A stretch of 64,000 nt of DNA from Heterostelium album PN500 (taxonomy: Eukaryota; Evosea; Eumycetozoa; Acytosteliales; Acytosteliaceae). The stretch spans positions 2,852,001-2,916,000 of the forward strand of contig NW_008805064.1 of the NCBI RefSeq assembly GCF_000004825.1, in the 5' to 3' direction. The translations under genes were made by a program, and so were the position numbers. Below are positions 11,162 through 22,800 of this stretch, one piece after another; within the stretch, counting starts at the first letter, position 1; every line of letters starts with the position of its first letter. The notes under the pieces were generated by a model that was given only the letters and a program-made list of their open reading frames with translations, made no database searches and had not been told where the DNA came from.

Positions 11162-12390
11162 TAGATATCTATATTAACATACATATTCTTTTCCATCTTT
11201 TTTACCATTACCATAGTTGACAATACTCTCCATAAATATATTACATGATGGACATTTCGTAAAGTTCTTATTCTTTGTAACCACTTCGTCGAGTGAGGCG
11301 TCTTCGTAGACTTGATACTCCTTGTCACTGAGTACCTGTTTGATATCGGATGATGTCAAGGTTGCATCTGGATCGCTAATCTTACATTGCCGACATTTGA
11401 TAGATAACACATCCTTCTTATTGATCTTATTCATTATATATGAATACAAACATGATTTACAATATACATGACTACACTGTATAGTTTTAAATATTAAAAT
11501 AAATCAAACATTAGATTACATAGAAAAAAAAAAATCAGATAATCAAAACTTACATCTAAAAAAATAATATCTTCAACCTTTTCCTCTATCTTTTGACACT
11601 TTATACACTGAGTGATCAAGTCTTTTGATGACTCCTTTACAGATTGTTCGTGTAGTAGTCTCTCTTGTTCCAACATCTCAAGTACTAAACGCTTGTTCTC
11701 CTCCTCTTCTTTTGCGAGTTTTTCAAGTCGATCTTGCTCCATCAGTTGATGTACCAGCTGCAATGATTTATATTCTTCGTCAAACTCGCCATTGCTCATC
11801 AACACAAAGCTTGAAGCACCATCCATCGTCACAGGATCACCTTCATCTACATTTATAATTGTATATCTATCTTTAGCTGCTATCTCTTCATTATTATTAC
11901 TATTACTATTATTATTATTCGTTGTTGTAGTTGTTGTTGTAGTGGTAGTTGTTGATGATGGTGATGTTGCATTACTTTCATAGGTTCTATTGAAAGCATC
12001 TTCATCATATTCTTCAAATTCATCATTATCATAGTTTTTGTTATCTATTTCCATCATATCTTCATCATCCTCGTCATTATTACTATTATTTACATTATTA
12101 TTATTAACCACACCACTGATACTCATAATCATATTAACCAGATTACCAATGACACCACTACCATTACCATTACCATTATCAGTTATTTGATCATTGTCTT
12201 CATTGTTATCCGATGATTGTTGCTGTTGCTGTTGCTGTTGTTGTTGTTGTTCTTGTTGTTGTTGTTCTTGTTCGATATTCTCATCTTCACCTATACATCT
12301 ATTGAAGTGCTCTTGAAATAAAGTACTATGAATATCAAGTTGACATTCAGGACATTGAATTGAATAGTCCATATTACTTTCTATTTCCAT
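9802..12390 (-). CDS. RBR-like plus RING-Cys-relay (MYCBP2-type) E3 ubiquitin ligase
   Basis: Five exons (11554-12390, 11183-11476, 10633-11064, 10076-10500, 9802-10009) give about 731 residues with consistent phases. In order: a C2HC finger (CPEC near residue 13); Gln/Asn/Thr runs; a coiled coil; a RING1 (CIKCQK...LDCSHVYCKSC...CRQC, about 263-305); an IBR-like block (CPSC...CYSCSTVFCSEC); a Cys-rich link ending CLHPNC; then a second RING (CNICWVEDL...NCGHIFHYECC...CALC). The last ~180 residues match the tandem-cysteine domain of MYCBP2/Highwire (PYFGGEKAC, LLCGGC, FFCWGKTHFC, CGNIHPLNGEE). By alignment from memory, the relay cysteines C4520 and C4572 of human MYCBP2 fall on C630 and C678, and the partner Glu and His on E641 and H689. 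MYCBP2-type ligases transfer ubiquitin through two cysteines to threonine or serine. Confidence 0.85.
10541..10603. repeat. (TTG)n microsatellite in an intron
   Basis: About 21 uninterrupted TTG units (CAA on the coding strand) fill half of the third intron of the E3 ligase gene. The flanking donor at 10632 and acceptor at 10501 keep it out of the protein. The purity suggests it is young and length-variable. Confidence 0.9.
11119..11162. repeat. (TAA)n microsatellite in an intron
   Basis: About 14 TAA/ATA units lie in the second intron of the E3 ligase gene. This is simple sequence typical of the genome. Confidence 0.88.
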
Positions 12391-12879
12391 TTAATTTAAT
12401 TGTTTATTATTATTATTATTATTACTATTTTTTATTGTTAATATAAATTAAAAAACACAAAACTAACTATGAACAAACTGTATGATATTATTAATTGATT
12501 AAAAGATACTACAAATTATTATTAATAGGGTTGTGTTAAAATTAAATGACAACAAAAAAAACAATTATTAATTAATTGATTAAAAAAAAAAAAAAAAACA
12601 TATAAAATGAAATTAAATTACCCCTTTCATTAGTTATTCATTAATAATATTTTTCGCGATGATTTCTTGACAATCAAAGTTTGATGTTTTTTTAAAAACT
12701 TTATTAATTAATTATAACTGACTCAAACCGTCGTACATATGATATTACATAGTATCATCAATTAAAATAAAATAAGATTAAATAAGTTATATATTTTTTT
12801 TTGTAATTTTTTTGCAACAAACATTTTTTTTTTTTTAGTAAAGTCAACAAGAACAACAACACAAAAAACATATAAAGCA
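12391..12879. promoter_or_regulatory. Divergent promoter region
   Basis: About 490 bases lie between the start of the leftward E3 ligase and the start of the rightward Asn-rich gene. They contain A-runs near 12584-12598 and T-runs near 12824-12836, the usual oligo-dT seen before dictyostelid transcription starts. No gene is seen. Confidence 0.45.
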
Positions 12880-13864
12880 ATGAGTAATACAAATACTCAA
12901 GAACAAAGAAAATTTAAAAAGCAAAGATATGACAACAATAACAGCAATAAAGACAGTTTCTCACAGCTAGATGCAGATGCAGATCACTCAAATGATGAGT
13001 TGTATGGTTTTAAAGATTTATTGAATTTACTTGGCAATGAAAAGGGACTGATAGAAGCTGATAGTAATAATAATAGTGATAATAGTAGTAGTAGTAATAA
13101 TAATAAGCACAGTGAAAGTGAAGATGATTTAGATTATATAGAAATTCTTTCAAATTTAAAATCAAAAAACGATATTAATAATAGTAATAATAGTAACAGT
13201 AATAGAAATAGAAACAGACATATAAGTCGAATACAGTTGGATCCTTATGATAATGAATATGATGATAATGAAGATCAAAATGATAATAACAATAACGGTG
13301 ATGATAATGATGATGTATATTATGATGATGATGGTGATAGCTATGATTACGATGACCAAGCAAGAAAAGAACAACAGGAGAGAAGACTATCAAACTTTTT
13401 GCTAAGAGCACAATACGAACTTCAATATAATCAAAAGCAATCTATCTATTCAAGCACAGTCGATAAGTTACAAGAAGAGATAACATTTCTACGGTAATCA
13501 TCAATCAATCAATCAATATTTTTCGATTTTATCATCTTAAATGCTAATCAATCGTAATCTATACATATATGTATATAGAGATAAAATAGAATCAAGAGAA
13601 AATGAAATAATAGATTTAAACTACAAGTTGGAAGCAAGAAATCGTCTTTTACATTCATTACCAAAGGAATTGGTTTTCAATTGGATGATGACCAACCAAA
13701 TTCTTCAGCTTAATACAGAAAAATTCGATTTTAACAATAATAATAATAATAATAACTCTAAAACTGTACAAAATAACAATAATAATAATAATGATAATAT
13801 TAAAAGTAAAATATTAAATACCAATAATAATAATTTTAATTTTAATAAAAAACCGAAAAAATAA
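12880..13864 (+). CDS. Acidic Asn-rich coiled-coil protein, function unknown
   Basis: Two exons (12880-13493 and 13579-13864) give about 299 residues. I do not recognise a family. The first half is Asn/Ser/Asp-rich and strongly acidic (several DDN/DDD/YDD runs). Around the splice junction there is a predicted coiled coil (LQEEITFLRDKIESRENEII, then LNYKLEARNRLLHSL). A short ordered-looking segment KELVFNWMMTNQILQL follows before a C-terminal Asn/Lys-rich tail. The intron splits the arginine codon of FLRD, which supports the splice. It could be a scaffold or nuclear protein, but nothing in the sequence decides this. It is divergent from the E3 ligase. Confidence 0.7.
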
Positions 13865-14261
13865 TTAAATATTTAGTTTATAATAATAATTATAATTATT
13901 TATTTAAATGTACAATTTCTTTTTTTTTTTTTAAATAGCAATAATATTATTTGTTTGATATTTGATACTTGATAATTGAATTTTGACTCTGTCTGACATT
14001 GTCATTTGAATAGTTATTTTATTTGGTATGTAATCGATTGTTTTATTGAATTATTGGAAAAAATAATATAATAATATTTTATTTAATTATATATTATTAT
14101 ATTATAATTATTTTTTAATTATTTGATTATCGCCAATCAAAAAAATTAAAAAAAATAGTTTGGAAAAAAACAAAGAATTGAATGGTTTCTTTGATAGGTT
14201 TAGAATGTTTTTTTTTTTTTAGAGTTTATGTTGTTGGTAGATCATGAGCGAGTGATGGAGT
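13865..14261. other. Convergent intergenic region
   Basis: About 400 bases between the 3' ends of two convergent genes. It is very AT-rich, with T-runs near 13920-13932 and 14208-14220. It holds both 3' UTRs, and no gene is seen. Confidence 0.5.
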
Positions 14262-15722
14262 TTATAAACAAAACACTTCGTCATATTCAATACGAATTCT
14301 TTGTGAACCAATCTTTGAACGGTCCAAACAGTGTTTGGCGTTGACTGCATGGTCAACATTGGTGAAAGTGATAATCGATTGGAATTTGCCCTCGCCACTC
14401 TTGTTGATCTTTAGGCTTTGTAGTGATCCGTAGTTGGAAAAGGTTTCGTAGAGGTCCGAGAATTCAATGTCTTCATTGTATGTACAGATGAGTGTGGTTG
14501 AGTTTGGATTGTCAATGTCAATGGTCGAGAATTCCATTGGTGGTTGTTGATGTTGGTGGTGATGATAGGTATAGGTTGGGTGGTGGTGTGGTGCATATAT
14601 ATAGTAGGGGTGGTGTCTGTTGGAAAAATTTGGTTGTGACGGTGTGGTTGGATAGTGGGTTGGCGACGCTGGGGGTGATGGTGATCTTGGTGGCGATATT
14701 GTGTATTCGGTTGCATAGTAGTGTGGATGGTATATATAAATATCTTGGTGGTGTGGTGGTGCATATAAATAAGTATATTGGTGTGGTGGAATTTGTGTTG
14801 GTTGTTGTTGTTGTTGTTGTTGCTGCTGTTGTGGAACAACTGGAATCATTCTTGGTGAGTGTTGTTGTGGTGGTGACGACGATGGCTGTGGGGAAACAGA
14901 TCGGCGATGTGGAGATTCGTAGTAGTAGTCGATACCAGTTGAGCTGGCGAGATTGTTGATTTGGGCGAGAAGAATGGTGCTGTTGTTGTTGTTGTTGTTG
15001 TTGAGGTTGGAAAGTGATTGGTTCAAGATGTTGACTGGTTGTGGAGAGGTAGACTTTTGGCTGAGTCTACCGTTGGCATATTTAACAATTAATGGAGTTT
15101 CTCCAAGTTGTAGAGAACCTTTCATCGAGTGGATGGCAGAGGTAGCTTCCTCTATGGTTGAGTATTTGATGTATCCGGATCGCTTTGATTTACCAGAGAC
15201 TGAATCGATGTGGACTTGGCACTCTTGGATTTCACCGAATGGTGCAAAGGCCGCTCTCAACATGGCATCGGTAATGGTTGGCGAGAGTATTCTGACGTAG
15301 ATGGTGGGAGATGGGTCACGGAGCTCACTGTCATCCAACAGTGAAAATGGATTTATAGTTGGGGTTTGAATTGGTTTCGAGAGTTTGCAAAGTAGCACTT
15401 TATATCCGATTTGTACACGATTCATCTTGGCGATGGCTTCTCTTGCTTCGGCTGGATCAGAGAATCTAACGAATCCATAACCCAAACTTGTTCCGGTTTT
15501 AGTATTAATCATGACTTTGGTATTGACAATATCACCATATGGCTGAAAAAGATTAAACAAATCTATATAAATAAGAAAAAGTATAATAAAAAAGAAAATT
15601 AAATTAACAAACTGTCGCAGATAAAAATGTATGAAATAATAATTACCTCTTTCAGTATATTCACATGGTAAGAATTTAACAAAGACATTACATTCATCAA
15701 CATCGGGAACTGGAGATTTCAT
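14262..15722 (-). CDS. Three-RRM RNA-binding protein
   Basis: Exons 15647-15722 and 14262-15562 give 458 residues. RRM1 (about 11-90) starts VFVKFLPCEYTERD across the intron and contains the RNP1-like GYGFVRF. RRM2 (about 115-195) has TIYVRILSP and SGYIKY. A long Gln/Pro/His/Tyr-rich linker follows (YIYHPHYYA, many SPS and HHP units). A degenerate third RRM lies at the C-terminus (TTLICTYNEDIEFSDLYETF, FQSIITF). The arrangement of two adjacent RRMs, a disordered linker and a final RRM resembles the ELAV/CELF plan, but RRM3 is weak and I do not assign orthology. The 84-base intron is a multiple of three without a stop. More than 4 kb of non-coding DNA lies upstream. Confidence 0.88.
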   Translation of the reverse strand: MKSPVPDVDECNVFVKFLPCEYTERGNYYFIHFYLRQFVNLIFFFIILFLIYIDLFNLFQPYGDIVNTKVMINTKTGTSLGYGFVRFSDPAEAREAIAKMNRVQIGYKVLLCKLSKPIQTPTINPFSLLDDSELRDPSPTIYVRILSPTITDAMLRAAFAPFGEIQECQVHIDSVSGKSKRSGYIKYSTIEEATSAIHSMKGSLQLGETPLIVKYANGRLSQKSTSPQPVNILNQSLSNLNNNNNNNSTILLAQINNLASSTGIDYYYESPHRRSVSPQPSSSPPQQHSPRMIPVVPQQQQQQQQQQPTQIPPHQYTYLYAPPHHQDIYIYHPHYYATEYTISPPRSPSPPASPTHYPTTPSQPNFSNRHHPYYIYAPHHHPTYTYHHHQHQQPPMEFSTIDIDNPNSTTLICTYNEDIEFSDLYETFSNYGSLQSLKINKSGEGKFQSIITFTNVDHAVNAKHCLDRSKIGSQRIRIEYDEVFCL

Positions 15723-18700
15723 TTTGTTTAAAGGCTTACTTGATAGGGACTAATAATACAGATAACTTAAAGTTAGTTTTATTTATTTATTTATGTTTTT
15801 TTAAATAAAGTAAAATGAAATGATTTCTAAATATAAATATTTATAGATGAAAGATGATATGGTACCTGGGAAGGTAAGAGGATAAAAATTATAAATTTGA
15901 ATGAAATATGATTTCGAAAGAAATCCTATTGGCCAATTCAAAAAGACCATTGTAATGTTGTGTAAAAGATGGAACAAGGATGGATTGAGGAAAGATTAAC
16001 ATTTTTCTTGGATTGGTAGTAAAATTGATTATTGTTGTTTAATAGGTTTTTTCACTGATGGATAGTTACACTTTGGTAGATACCACAATGCAAAGACTAC
16101 CATATTGGTAGGGATTTTAATCCAAGAAAACCAAACCATAGAATGTTGTGGAAATAATGGTGGTGTCAAAAAAATAAATATAGTAGTGGTCACCCAATAA
16201 CTTTGCACCTCTCTGATCAGATCAATATCTGAAAAATCTATTTGACAATCTAAATTGTAAAATGATCGTGAGAGAGCAGTAGAAAATAGTTTTCAATCAA
16301 ATACAACACCAAAAACATTTCAATGTGTTTGCACTCTGGCTCACACTGAAAACCAACATTTGCACACCAAAAATGATGGTACAATGGTTTTTCAGTTTGG
16401 TTGCGGTTTGACAAGAAAGCAAAAAATCGTAAAAAAAAAAAACAAAAAATAAAAACCACTTTTTACCTTTTGGAAAAGATTTTTTTGTTTAAAAAAACAA
16501 TATGGTTGAATTGCAAAATTGATTTGGTTTCTGAAAAAGTTTGTAAAATTTTTGAGTGGGTTGATGACATTATATGCAATCAATGATAACACATTTATGT
16601 GGTGTTTAGAGATTTTAGATCTATAATGAATATTGTTTCAAAGAAGTGATACAAAATGGAGATGGAACTGGACCTTAAGGATTTTTTAGATAAAGAAATC
16701 CATCAAGATGTTCGGAAACATAGGAATTGTGAAGTTGCGGTGTAGGAGTTACTTACAATTTGATTAAAATAGATTTTCTTGGGATAAAATGTGGTGATTC
16801 GATTCGATTTTCAATTGAGGATAAAATTGGAAAAAATAAAAAGATTTTTCTTTTATAAAAATATTTAGAAAAATTAATTATGAGGGGAAAAATTATTATT
16901 AATTGAGTTTTAGGTAGTTGGAGGTTCTTAGTTTTAGATTTACAAATTATTATTATTAATATTAATATTTATAAATATATAAAAATATTAAAAACAAAAA
17001 AAAAAAAAACAAAATTAAACAAAAAAAAAAAAAAGGAATGTGGAAATATTCAGAAAAAAAATAAAAAGAGGATTGTGTATGTGTTATTATGAAATTTGGA
17101 TTGAAGGTATCAATTAATTATTAATAGATTAATATTAAAAAAATCTATTTGTAAATTTTTTAAAAAAAAAACAAAGTTTTAAAAAATTGGTACCAAAAAA
17201 ATAAAAAAATAAAAAAAAACAAACTTTTCCAAAAAACTCGATCTGGATTTGATCAAGTAAAGTCGTTTTTTAATAAATCAAGGAATTAGACGATTGTGCA
17301 GGTCGTTTTGTTGATCGGTGGTTGATCGAGCTGTCCAGGAAACCTTTTAATTAATTAGAGTTGTGTGAGATGTGTGATGATGTTCTGGTATTTGTGTGTT
17401 TTGGTGTTTGGTGCTATTATTTATGGTATACAGTTGGTCGATATTAGAGATCTGGACTATTTAGATTTAAATTGGAGTGATTTGAAATTTGAAAACTCGT
17501 AAACTGACTATGATGTGATGCGATTTGGTTTGAAAACTTTGAAAAATTAAACAAATAAATGTCTGGTTTGGTTTGTATGATGGTTGGCCTGAGTAGGTTT
17601 GCTTATTAGGATATTGGGTATGATTTTGTTGATTCTGGTTTTGGATGTCGAAGGTGTGTCTTTTGATGATAAAGAAAAAAATAAAAACAAAAATTTGAAA
17701 ATAAATGCTACCCCATATAAATATTATAAATAATATAAAAAAGTGATTGATTGATTATTTTTGAAAAAAAAAATGATAAAAAAAGAAATCAAGCCGATTA
17801 ACAATTAAATCACCGAAGAGGTTGTTGATTAGAACAGTAGTGATAAATATAAATAAAGTATAGTAATGATGATAGATAAATATTATTATTAAACTAAGAG
17901 ATTGTAAATTTGTAAAACTATTAGCTAAGAACTATTAGAGTTTGATTAAGAATGTATGAATGTAGGAATGTATGTATGATTGATTGTTAGAGAGTTATAA
18001 GAGATAAGATATATATTTAAAACTAAGTAGTTGAAAATGAAATGGAATAAAAGACAATGAAGTTGCTTTAAATATATTAGGGTAAGTGACCCAGAGAGAC
18101 AAACATGGCACAAGGATTTAGAGTTTGGCGTGACCTTTTCGACCGCAATAGTTGTCGAGTTGGTGATATTTGATGTAATTTGTTTGTTTGGGGAGGGTCA
18201 GTATTGGATCAAAAGGTAAACCTAACCTATACACAATCAGCAATCAAAATGATGTGTTTTGTTGGATGAACTTTGAATGCCAAAACTATCGCCACCAGGT
18301 ATTTTGATGGTGTAGGAAACGGGGAGATTATCTATGATTGTTTGTCAATTGATTGATTACATCCACTTGGTTGTATTCTTGACACGATGTGATAATTATA
18401 TTTCTTTCGACCAAACTAGTTGGTTGTTGTTGTTGTTGTTGTTGGTGTGTGTGTTTCGTGTGTTACGATAATATCGAAATTGCAATGATCATTTGATTGA
18501 ATTTGGGTAGAGTTGTGGTGTTTGTTTTTAGCATTGAAATTCCACCGATTCAATACATATTGCACACACTTATTCACAGTAAAAAATGGACCAACACACA
18601 CAAATATTGTCCATCTTCTAAAAATGGTGCTACAGCAGATCACCAAAAATATGCCAAAAACAACACAGCTCCAAAAATAAGTTTTTGATTTTTCTTGTTA

Positions 18701-19858
18701 TGGTTAACACATGCAAACGGTTTGAGGTTTTTAATAATAGATCCATTACAAAAAAAAAAAAAAAAAAAAACCAATGAAAACAAAACAAATTTGTGTTTTT
18801 GAAAATTAAAATAAAATGGGGGTGTGTGAATTTGTGATAAATCATGGTAGTGAGATTTTTTAGTGTCACACATGACTCTTAGAGATATAGTGAGATTCCA
18901 GAATATCAAGTATGATGATGAATTAATGTGAACTAACAATTGTCAACAACCAATTCTTAAACAAAATAAAACAAAACAACACCAATAAAACAACACCCAT
19001 ATAAGCAATGTATACCAGGTCACTAATAAACATCGAACTATTTACTAACCGAACTTGATTTAGTTGTGTGGTTGTTGTTGAAATAAAAAAACAAGTTCTT
19101 TAAACACACCCATATTAATATCATCATTAACAACAACAACAAAAACAACAAACAACAAACAACAGCAACAACAAACAACAACTCATAGATCTATAAACAT
19201 CTATAATGAAAAATGATAACAACAAAACTAAACACTATCCCCCACTATATTATATGATATATAGATATGGATCAAAGGGGCAAGTTGTTGAAAACAACAA
19301 TCTACGATCCATTAATACCTTGCTATTCAATTAATTTCACTTTGAATTTGATATTATTATTGAATTTGCTCCTGGTATTTAAATCGCTGAATTTAAAGAT
19401 CTTTTTCAAAATATATTTTAAGCAATGGTTGATGCTTTGTTGTTGAAGATTTATTTGTAGAATGGAAATCAATATATTTCGATAAATAAAGTAATGTCGT
19501 GAGATGTGTTAGATGGTTACAGATCCACAAAGATGGAAATAACAAATGAGGAAACGTATTGTGGAAAATGATGGATATGATGTAGTGTGTGGTTGTGGTT
19601 AAGGGTAAGGTTTGTGGATGGTGTTATAGAAAAGTCACAGTTTGTATTTATTTAGTACTATTGTTTTTGGAATTTTTTCTTATTAGATAATTTATTCGAT
19701 AGATCAGATTGATTTTGTTCAATCCGATTCGTGTTTTCTTTATTGTAATTATTGTTATTTTATTTTACATTGTGTGTTATTGTTTTTATTTTGTTTATTG
19801 TTTTTTTAAATAAGTTGTTATTTGTTTTGTGTTATTATATTATTATATTATCTTATTG
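15723..19858. other. 4.1-kb non-coding region upstream of the RRM gene
   Basis: Between the start of the RRM gene and the stop of NPC1 there is no reading frame with recognisable content and no tRNA. The sequence is not just A/T homopolymer: stretches such as 15840-16220, 17220-17680 and 18080-18330 are mixed in composition and G-richer. Examples are a GTAAGT at 18084-18089 and GTGTGTG runs. A (TTG)n lies near 18421-18443 and a CAA-rich block near 19120-19180. It could be a long regulatory region, a 5' leader with introns or an unrecognised ncRNA. I cannot decide. Confidence 0.4.
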
Positions 19859-22800
19859 TTATAATGAAATTTGGTAATCTTGTTTCTTTCCAAACAAAGA
19901 TGGAATAGAAAATCTGTCTGTTCCAAACATACTAAGCAAAACAGGTAGTAAAACTAAACCATGAAGACCTCCTAAAATTACAATAGAGATATACATACGG
20001 AAATAGTAGACCTGGAAGATTTCAGAACTAAAGTTTGTTTATAAAGGTAGATATTAATTAAATGAATAAAATATATATTGACTAGATTATATTATATTAT
20101 ATTAAATGAAATGACGATTGTATGAAATGAATGCAATAGAATTTAAAAGAAAAATCATATCATATTGATCAAAAAAGAAATATTAAATTAACGATGTTTT
20201 TGTTTTTTTTTTTTTGATAATATTAGCTAACAAATTGATGTTGCCACTTCTTCTTTCTCGTTTCTAATTGATTAGTATAAATCAATTATCAAATATGGAT
20301 TTGATTTAGATTTTGTATTTAGAGGTGTGTATGGCAACCATTGTATTATTGCCCGCCCCCGGTATATTAAAGACAAAACAATACCCCATCACCATAAAGA
20401 GTTCAAATATGATGGTTGGTAGTTGTTGTTATTTCAAATTTAAATTTAAATTATGTTATGTTGGTGATTGATGAGGATCGTGTAACAACAAAATTTAAAA
20501 TAAAATAAAATAAAAATAAAAAAAATATAATCGAACAAACACAAAAACAAAAAGTAATACAAATATAGAACCACTACATCAAGCAAAAACACATTTATAG
20601 CATTAAATGGGCACGAATGGTTATGAGGCGCCAAACATAATATATCAATAAGCCACAAATAAAATCCACTAAAAAAAGATTTCAATCAAATGACGTCGGT
20701 CATTGGTTGACCTTCTGTTGTAAAAATAGTGTGGTGCTGTCTGAAAAGCAATTTGTTTGGTTTTTGATCGATTTTCGTCATATGCAATTCTTTCGAAAAT
20801 AAATAAATTTTAAAAAAATTACTTTTTTTGATAAAATTTTGCAAAAAAAATGATCGTCACATGGACATGCCTTGCCCATTTAAATTAATTTGATTATGTA
20901 ATTTGAAAGAGCAGTGGGGTGAGTGGGGTGTGATGTTCAAACATAAATATCATATTATATGATATGATATTTCAGCGTTTGAATTACTATTGGTGTGGTT
21001 GTGGTGGTTGGAATTTGTAAACTGAAAAAAAATAAAAATAAACGATGGGCTGTGATCAATTGCAAAGATTTGGTGATTTAAGCATAAAATCATATGATAG
21101 TTACAACAATAGCGTGTGATTTCAATAAGATTTCACAGTTGATTGGATTTGATGATAGGTTTGTGATTTATAACTGGACCATTAGTGATTTACGTCCAAA
21201 TAATTTTAAAAATAAAACTATTATTATAAAAATAACGACATAGCTAAAACAAAATAATAGAATAATAAAAAAAACAATAAACAAAAAACAAAACAATATT
21301 ATAATAATAAATTTTCTGATAATAATAAAAAATAATAAAACAACCGAACAAACAAACAATAAAATAAAAATATGAGGTTAAACTAGACTAGTACTTACTT
21401 TGAGAAACCTAATACGACGACACCAAGTAATTTGGTAATGAAAATACCACTGACGATTGAGCTACCGACTTCGGAGACTGCATGTTTGGCCTTTTCATCA
21501 TTGGTGTAGTGCTTTGGAGCATTGATAAAGGTATGGGCGATGTGTACACAGAATTCAATGGAGATACCGATGGCCATAACTACGTTGACCAGTGACACTG
21601 CATTGAGGTTGACACTCCAGAGTGCCATGACACCGAGGAGATCGATGGCAACCAAGAACACACAGAGTACAACAATCAACGAGACAATTGGATTGGCTAA
21701 AATCAACAAACTGACTACAAGTACACCAACCAAGGCAAGACCAATATCCAAAATGGCAACATTCACAATGGTGAGATATTGTTCAAAGTATACATAGAAT
21801 ACAGAGTATGGGAAAATCTCAAAATCACCATGGAAATGGTCAGCGTACCAATATACTGATTTCATTGACTAGATATTATTAATATTAATTTTGTAAATGA
21901 ATTAATTAGTAAATAAAATTGATTGGTTTTTGTTTAATAAACTTACGTTGATGAAATCTTGTTGATATCTAAGGGTTGTGTGATAACCATCGAGTTTTGA
22001 GGCAACGATGACACCATCTTGGATGTCGACGTCAGCAGAGTAACCAAGACCAGAGATTTGACAGGAGTTGGTGTTGGCGTAGTTCAAAAAGTTTGGAATG
22101 AATTTGACAAAATTCTGTACACTTGGACGATTGGTTGGGGGAACTGAGATTGCACCACAGTCACTGACAGGATCGTTTGGATCAACTGGTGGTGGAACAC
22201 AAGTGCTACCGTTCGATTGGTAGATTGACAAGCAAGCTTCGTTCAATGTCCATTGGATGTAATCGTCGAGCCATGAAGAAATACCGGGTTCTACGTATGG
22301 AGCATTGTTGAAGATATTGGCGACGGAATCCATCTTACAACCGGGCACCGTGCAGATTTCGTCTTGGTCCTGAATGCTAGAGTAGTTGTATGCACCTTTA
22401 ATAACGATATAGAATGGTGGTCCTACCTCGAGTTTCAAAGCTAACTCGGCAAAATAGTCTTGAAGATAGCTATCTCTTGGTAGGGCAACACTTTGTTCTA
22501 GACCGAGTTCAAGCTGGAGCGAATAGGTAATACCGGTGAGCAGTAGACCGACAAAGAATACACAGACACATACTTTGGTGATTGGATGGATGAGGAATGG
22601 AGCGTAGTATTTCTTAAAGATGAGTTTGAGGAATCCGTCTTTCTTTTTGTAGGTGACGTCGTAGGTGGAGTTGGTAGATTGATCGAGAAGAGTTTGTTTC
22701 TCTGGCTCGTCGTCGTCCGAGAGTTCTCCGTCGAGTGGGACACATGGAAGACAATCGATACGACGCGATTCAGTACGTCTGGTATCCATAACCAAGAGAC

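Noticed and set aside
14492-14959. 155-residue plus-strand Val-rich frame
   Set aside because: Antisense shadow of the Gln/His/Tyr-rich linker of the RRM protein.
16392-16592. Pair of overlapping frames on both strands
   Set aside because: Lys/Phe homopolymer-driven content; neither has recognisable domains.
20446-20685. 79-residue minus-strand frame inside the NPC1 intron
   Set aside because: Hydrophobic low-complexity translation; it is not needed by the NPC1 protein, whose flanking exons join in frame without it.
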